Positions 59,751 through 64,000 of a DNA stretch of 64,000 bases are shown here, piece by piece. Origin of the DNA: Pseudalkalibacillus sp052246725 (GTDB lineage Bacteria > Bacillota > Bacilli > Bacillales > Fictibacillaceae). Every line of letters begins with the position of its first letter. The first letter of the stretch is position 1. The translations under genes were made by a program, and so were the position numbers. Under the pieces are notes generated by a model. It was not told the origin of the DNA. It saw nothing but the letters and a program-made list of their open reading frames with translations, and did no database searches. The stretch lies in NCBI GenBank assembly GCA_052246725.1, contig JBQQCL010000012.1; one strand, written 5' to 3'.

Positions 59751-61192
59751 TCAATATCTTTAATCGAAAGGAAATCTTTGACCCATTCAATTTGAGGATC
59801 CCGATAGTACCCTGCATACAACCGTTTGGCAAGGCTTAGCGGGCCACCGAAGAAATATTGCTCATAAAGCGATTGACGTGTGCCGAAAGCACTCATAGAT
59901 AAGTCCCATGCCAGGCGGAAAATTTTAACGCGGTCTTCCGCATTTGCATTTGCTGCTTGGAGATAATCATCAAGGTCTCCACGAATCGGAGAGTGGAAAT
60001 CTTTTTCATTCGGTATCGTGACAAGACCACTTGCGCCAAGATTTTGGATGATTTCACTGAAGGTTGGGTAAATTTTCGCATAATAACATAATGCAGCATG
60101 AAGAGGCTCCCGAGCAGGTGTCATTGTCCCCCACCGATCGGGTTTTGCTTGAATTTCAGATGAAAGGACGAATGCTTTCATTGCTTCCAAAGCGATGATC
60201 ACATCTGCAACCTTATCCTGAACCAGATCATAATCACCAATGTTGATGGTATGGATCATCAATTGGATTGTTCCTAAGATGAATTCGGTCTTAACGATAC
60301 AACGGCTGACCACCTGGTGGACCGTCTGTGGAAAGAAACTGGTTTGTGAATACACTTCGCCCGAGAGCCGTTTACTTTCATAAAAGAACACGTTTTCCCA
60401 TGGTACGAGTACATCATCGAATACGATGACAGAATCGAGTTCATCGAAACGTGAGCCTAAAGGATGATCGAAGTTCGATTTTCCATAATCAAACGATTCG
60501 CGAGCAATAAACCGTAAACCAGGTGTATTTGCAGGCAGTGAAAACCCATTCGCCATACAGGATTCTCCGACACCACCTTGAGGGAAAACGATCAACTCAT
60601 CGGTCAATCCACCCTGTGTCGCTAACAGGCGAGCGCCCTTGATAATAAGCCCATCCTTCGTCTTTTCCTTGATATGCGCTGCAACTGGATCATCTGATAG
60701 CTCAAAATAATAACGGCCGCGATTTACTTGAGGATGGACGAATGTGTGCGTGAAGGATAGGTCCTCACGAGTGGCTCTTTCATAAAGGTTTCTCATGTTT
60801 TCACAAAACTTCGGATCCTGTGATTTGAAGAGTTCAGCAGCTTGGTTGAAAGTCATCAAAATCGTATTCAAGTAATCCGGCGATCGCCCGAGTAACCCCC
60901 CAGTGGATTTTGCCCATTCTTGGAAGGCGAGACGTCTTTTCTCCAAATCCTCTTTCGTTTTAGGAGGGAAGAATGCCATACCGGCACGTTCGCCATTTTC
61001 TAGTTTGAATGACATTTTATCAAGCTTATCTTCCTTCAATTGCAAGTCATATAAGTTCGCTTTACTTTTCATGATCCCTTTCAAAGCTGGATGTTCTGAA
61101 AGCTTGCCTTTTGCTTGTTCCCCATCGATCCATATTTCTGGATGTAATTTGTTGATTCGGTCGATGTATTGTTGACCAGATATAAGTCCCAT
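59738..61192 (-). CDS. 4-hydroxyphenylacetate 3-monooxygenase, large component (HpaB-like)
   Basis: A 484-residue FADH2-dependent hydroxylase. Family features include SPDYLNTILMTF, the HPQVNRGRYYFELSDDP stretch, IIKGARLLATQGG, and VPWENVFFYES near residue 285. It hydroxylates phenolic rings and needs a flavin reductase. No HpaC-type gene is adjacent; the FMN reductases at 48468 and 49741 are distant. AAGGGG lies 10 bp before the ATG at 61192. The true substrate could be another phenol. Confidence 0.9.
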   Translation of the reverse strand: MGLISGQQYIDRINKLHPEIWIDGEQAKGKLSEHPALKGIMKSKANLYDLQLKEDKLDKMSFKLENGERAGMAFFPPKTKEDLEKRRLAFQEWAKSTGGLLGRSPDYLNTILMTFNQAAELFKSQDPKFCENMRNLYERATREDLSFTHTFVHPQVNRGRYYFELSDDPVAAHIKEKTKDGLIIKGARLLATQGGLTDELIVFPQGGVGESCMANGFSLPANTPGLRFIARESFDYGKSNFDHPLGSRFDELDSVIVFDDVLVPWENVFFYESKRLSGEVYSQTSFFPQTVHQVVSRCIVKTEFILGTIQLMIHTINIGDYDLVQDKVADVIIALEAMKAFVLSSEIQAKPDRWGTMTPAREPLHAALCYYAKIYPTFSEIIQNLGASGLVTIPNEKDFHSPIRGDLDDYLQAANANAEDRVKIFRLAWDLSMSAFGTRQSLYEQYFFGGPLSLAKRLYAGYYRDPQIEWVKDFLSIKDIEPGS

Positions 61193-61231
61193 AGATCTAA
61201 CCCCTTTGCCAACCAATCATACATATACGAT

Positions 61232-61390
61232 ATGCAAAAGAGGGCGCAAGGGTACGAAAGAAAGCTGGTGATGACCATGATGATATTTCTGACCATAGTC
61301 GTATTGATGGGGATTCTTGGCATACAAAGCCACTTAAGAAAAATTATGAAACAAAACGACCTATTAGAGGATATCAATCGTAGTAAATAA
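61232..61390 (+). CDS. Small membrane protein, start uncertain
   Basis: Frame of 52 codons from ATG 61232, or 39 from ATG 61271, with one helix (MIFLTIVVLMGILGI) and a charged tail (KIMKQNDLLEDINRSK). The tail resembles other tiny Bacillus membrane proteins. No start has a strong ribosome site. It is followed 16 bp later by the next gene. Confidence 0.5.
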   Translation: MQKRAQGYERKLVMTMMIFLTIVVLMGILGIQSHLRKIMKQNDLLEDINRSK

Positions 61391-61406
61391 GTATGGAGGG
61401 ATTTTT

Positions 61407-61793
61407 ATGAAAAATAACAAACAAAAGTTGATAACCTTTGGCGTTGTCATTTCAGTCTTCCTTATATTCTGGAGTACACAGATGGATTTACCCGAGGATG
61501 GACCACCGGCGTTCGGACCTCCTTTTTTAGCGGAGGATGAAAACCAATTATCCTTATTTGTAGTCGGTGATTCTGATTTCAAAATGGAAATGTTGCGGGA
61601 GAAGGGGCTCCATTATTCCTCGGCTAGTATGCAGAAAGTGGATTCTTTAGAGGATGCGCAACTCGACCACCCTGGGCTCGAAATCGAGTCTGCACCAGCT
61701 TACCTCGTATTCAACACCCGAGAGCTTGAATACAAAACTTATGAATTAGATGATTTGATAAGGTATTTGAAAAAAAGTAAAGAGAAGCAATAG
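61407..61793 (+). CDS. Membrane-anchored or secreted protein of unknown function
   Basis: A 128-residue protein with an N-terminal helix (LITFGVVISVFLIFW) and a Pro-rich segment (PEDGPPAFGPPF). The outer domain may be thioredoxin-like (LSLFVVGDSDFKMEMLREKG; SAPAYLVFNTRELEYKTYE), but it has no CxxC. GGAGGG precedes ATG 61407. No family is assigned. Confidence 0.75.
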   Translation: MKNNKQKLITFGVVISVFLIFWSTQMDLPEDGPPAFGPPFLAEDENQLSLFVVGDSDFKMEMLREKGLHYSSASMQKVDSLEDAQLDHPGLEIESAPAYLVFNTRELEYKTYELDDLIRYLKKSKEKQ

Positions 61794-61798
61794 AATTG

Positions 61799-62380
61799 TC
61801 AATGGAGCTTCTCTTCAAGTTTCTTTTTCACATTCGGCCATTCTGATTCAAGAATGCTGAAATAGACAGTATCCCGTACATATCCTGTATAGGTCATCCG
61901 GCTCTTTCGAAGGACTCCCTCTCGAACCCCACCGATCCGCTCGATCGCAGCCTGGGAACGTTTATTTCGACCGTCCGTTTTCAGTTGTACCCGTATCGTC
62001 TCCAGTTCTTCAAAACAATGACGCAACAACAGATATTTGCATTCGGTATTCACAGATGAACGCCAAACGGATGGAGTCAGCCATGTCCAGCCGATTTCAA
62101 GATGTTTATCTTTTTCCGAAATATCCAGGAAACGTGTGCTTCCGACAAGCTTTTGTTGTACATGGTCATAGATGACAAAAGGGAACTCAGTACCTTTTTT
62201 TTTTGCTGTTAAAGCTTGCTGGACAAGCTTCTTCATTTCCGAAGGAGTTGTGATTTCCATTGGCATGTAGTCCCAAATCCCTTCATACTGCGCTGCTTCA
62301 TATAACTCATCGATATCTTTCATTTCCATCGGACGGATCTTGACACGGGTGCCTTCCAGCGTTACAGGTTGGATCCACAT
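61799..62380 (-). CDS. GNAT acetyltransferase (RimJ/RimL-like)
   Basis: A 193-residue GNAT of the RimJ/RimL group. N-terminal LEGTRVKIRPMEMKDIDEL, the central EIGWTWLTPSVWRSSVNTE in place of the usual acetyl-CoA loop start, and the RSQAAIERIGGVREGVLRKS motif are characteristic. The target is unknown: N-terminal Ala/Ser of a protein or a small molecule. It is convergent with the preceding gene (5 bp gap). Confidence 0.88.
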   Translation of the reverse strand: MWIQPVTLEGTRVKIRPMEMKDIDELYEAAQYEGIWDYMPMEITTPSEMKKLVQQALTAKKKGTEFPFVIYDHVQQKLVGSTRFLDISEKDKHLEIGWTWLTPSVWRSSVNTECKYLLLRHCFEELETIRVQLKTDGRNKRSQAAIERIGGVREGVLRKSRMTYTGYVRDTVYFSILESEWPNVKKKLEEKLH

Positions 62381-62471
62381 TGGTCATTAGCTCCTTCTTT
62401 TCTGACTGTTTTTCTATATTCCATCAAAGAAAAGAAAGTCCTTTAATTAAGGTTGAATCTTTATAGAAGGA

Positions 62472-62514
62472 GTTCGGACAGGGAGAGGAGTAAAACGGGA
62501 AAGGATGTCCGAAC
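62472..62514. repeat. Single GTTCGGACA/TGTCCGAAC hairpin
   Basis: The 9-bp arms at 62472-62480 and 62506-62514 are perfect inverted repeats with a 25-base loop. The arms match the units of the nine-copy array at 9251. Confidence 0.7.
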
Positions 62515-62548
62515 ATGATGGAACTAATCATTTAAATTGTCTAAATTA

Positions 62549-62860
62549 AAGGCTCTTATCTAAAAGCCATTTTTAAAAAACCCCCTTGTGCAAGTTGATT
62601 GGAGAGCAAGGTGCGAGACTCCTCGAAAATGAAAATCGCATTTTCTTCATGCGATATAACGCTGCCGAAGCTTTCCTTGTCCTGTGGGTTCACCACACGC
62701 CCCACGGAAAGCGAGCATCCTGGAGCGGAAATCAACGACTTTTAAAGAAAACTTGGCGAGACCAAGCCTTTTGTAGGTCGAGCCTTAGTTGCCCTTATAC
62801 TGAAGAAAGTATTTTATACTTTCTTTAAGTGCAAGTGCAACAAAGTTTGCGAAAACAGCC
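62549..62860 (-). repeat. ~310-bp repeat element, copy 3, with nested 88-bp element
   Basis: It is reverse to copies 1 and 2: left AAGGCTCTTATCTAAAAGCC, right CAAAGTTTGCGAAAACAGCC. The middle of the element is deleted. A hairpin element sits at 62742-62828, at the same internal point as in copy 1. Confidence 0.82.
62742..62828 (-). repeat. ~88-bp hairpin element nested in copy 3
   Basis: TTAAAGAAAACTTGGCGAG at the left, AAGTATTTTATACTTTCTT at the right and TTCTTTAA as its end. Confidence 0.82.
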
Positions 62861-62904
62861 AAATTAAAAAAGATGGACCCGAAATCAGCCCATCTCCCTT
62901 AGAG

Positions 62905-63594
62905 TTATTTCTTCATGATCGACTTTATATCTGACCACACTTTTATCATCTCAGCATGCATTTGCGCATCGCTGACATTGAAATGTTTCATCATTTCTTC
63001 TCTTGAATGACCTTCTTTTTTATACTTGATGACTTCTTTCAAATCTTTATTGCTCAGTTTTGCTACGATTGCGGCTTTTACGAGCTGTGGCATACGGATA
63101 TCTTGCTTCAAGTAACCTTTCAGTTCAGCTACATCCTTATTGGAATAATCAGCGACATAACTGAGAATCTCACCTTTGTGCTGTTGGAATTTCTTTTTAT
63201 GTGCTTTCCATTTGGCTTTTTGTTCAGCTAACTTTTCAGGACTGACTCCGTAATGCTCAGCCGTTTTCTCCCATGATTTAGAGCGGTTATAGTGATTCAG
63301 AACTTCCTCAATCGACTTTTCAGAGAGCTTTGCGATTTGTGCTGCTTGGAAGACATTTTCTTTCGAATGACCTTTTTCCAAAAGTGAACGGATCTCTTTC
63401 TTATCAAACTTATGATGTGTCGCTGGTGCAAGGCTTAGTCGCCCTTTATGACCGTCATCCTCTTTAACCTCTTCGGATGACGTCATCGTGACAGTCCCCT
63501 CAATATCCATATTAGATGCGTCTGCATATTGGGGTAAAACCATTCCCAAAAAAGCTATTCCTATTAAAGCAAGCCCAAACTTCTTTAGTTTCAT
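62905..63594 (-). CDS. Secreted helical repeat protein
   Basis: A 229-residue precursor with a signal peptide (residues 1-26, cleavage probably after YADAS). The mature part holds two related helical units of about 60 residues: AAQIAKLSEKSIEEVLNHY (near 88) and AAIVAKLSNKDLKEVIKYK (near 173). Each is followed by a basic helix with WEKTAEHYGVSPEKL or REEMMKHFNVSDAQM, which looks like a helix-turn-helix although the protein is exported. No family name is certain. AAGGAG precedes the start at 63594, right beside a hairpin element. Confidence 0.78.
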   Translation of the reverse strand: MKLKKFGLALIGIAFLGMVLPQYADASNMDIEGTVTMTSSEEVKEDDGHKGRLSLAPATHHKFDKKEIRSLLEKGHSKENVFQAAQIAKLSEKSIEEVLNHYNRSKSWEKTAEHYGVSPEKLAEQKAKWKAHKKKFQQHKGEILSYVADYSNKDVAELKGYLKQDIRMPQLVKAAIVAKLSNKDLKEVIKYKKEGHSREEMMKHFNVSDAQMHAEMIKVWSDIKSIMKK

Positions 63595-63616
63595 AACTCC
63601 TTCACTCCTTTTAGAT

Positions 63617-63689
63617 TTAAAGAAAGAATAAAAATTCTTCAATATAAGGCTCATCCAGCTAAGGCTTGTCTGAGCCAAGTTTTCTTTAA
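63617..63689 (+). repeat. Shortened hairpin element upstream of the secreted protein gene
   Basis: TTAAAGAAAGAATAAAAATT at the left and GAGCCAAGTTTTCTTTAA at the right; internal hairpins are partly lost. It ends 23 bp before the start codon of the minus-strand gene. Confidence 0.75.
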
Positions 63690-63752
63690 GTATTTGCTAC
63701 TATGTAAAAACCATTCATATTTTGTGAGACTTTACATAATTGACTTATTAAA

Positions 63753-64000
63753 AAAGGCTCTTTTCTAAAAGATTGTTGCTATTGAGTCATTTTTAAAAAA
63801 ACATCTTGAGCAAGTTGATTGGAGAGCAAGGTGCGAGACTCCTCGAAAATGAAAATCGCATTTTCTTCGTGCAATGTAACGCTGCCGAAGCTTTCCTTGT
63901 CCTGCGGGATCAGCGTGCCTACTACCTGAATAATCTCCTCGCAAGGCATGCGACGAGGAATCTCACTTCGACAGGACTTTCTTGTAGACGCAGGAGCACA
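63753..64000 (-). repeat. ~400-bp repeat element, copy 4, cut by the window edge
   Basis: AAGGCTCTTTTCTAAAAG at the left end, then TTGATTGGAGAGCAAGGTG and the body as in copy 2 read backwards, ending inside the AGGAGCACA part at the right edge. Confidence 0.85.

Overview
The window looks like chromosome of a low-to-moderate GC, spore-forming member of the Bacillaceae. Reasons: strong AAGGAGG-type ribosome sites; Bacillus-type genes (Fnr with a C-terminal iron-sulfur motif, YwiC, HtpX next to YkrK, YfkAB, BdbCD, ClpE behind CtsR boxes, InhA metalloproteases, a 3D-domain wall protein); a CwlC-like amidase without a signal peptide; and many short intergenic repeats. I cannot name the species. 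No rRNA, tRNA, CRISPR, prophage or intact transposase gene was seen.

Region 1 (1-16000) is a respiratory island for low oxygen, nitrate and nitric oxide. It begins inside a molybdopterin oxidoreductase gene, followed by a 4Fe-4S protein, a Tat-exported Rieske protein, a small membrane protein, two unknown small proteins and a NarK-like carrier fused to a PAS domain. An expanded NreABC-like sensory set follows: a solo kinase, an NreC regulator, an NreA GAF protein and a PAS-PAS kinase. Next come a Crp-family regulator, the iron-sulfur repair protein ScdA/YtfE, two hemerythrin-like genes (one frameshifted), Fnr, DoxX, YwiC and a ba3-type cytochrome oxidase with a separate CuA-motif lipoprotein. 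TGTGA-N6-TCACA-like boxes precede five of these genes with spacing that fits activation at -41.5, suggesting one oxygen-controlled regulon.

Region 2 (16000-33400) is mostly housekeeping: acyltransferase, AlkA, 3D-domain wall protein, a sporulation-type amidase fusion, MFS exporter, BsuPI lipoprotein, HtpX with its YkrK repressor, a DUF2157/GDYXXLXY pair, an ABC-F ATPase, RNase Z and a toast-rack protein. Region 3 (33400-38900) holds two tandem 800-residue immune-inhibitor-A proteases with duplicated promoters. Region 4 (38900-64000) mixes peptidase, acetyltransferases, radical SAM YfkAB, an oxidoreductase, a patatin phospholipase, an RsbR-like STAS protein, BdbDC, NfrA, ClpE, an ABC exporter, a CHT-like sodium symporter, EamA, SDR and phosphatase genes, an HpaB hydroxylase and a secreted repeat protein.

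The non-coding space is rich in repeats of at least five kinds: an ~88-bp hairpin element with TTAAAGAAA ends (about 12 copies, some nested); a ~400-bp element with imperfect terminal inverted repeats (4 copies); a 290-bp element with perfect 16-bp inverted ends; 51-52-bp GGACA/TGTCC hairpin repeats, including a nine-unit array; and 20-bp-period TTGTAG repeats. The best candidates for something undescribed are the NarK-PAS/solo-kinase arrangement and the hairpin repeat families.
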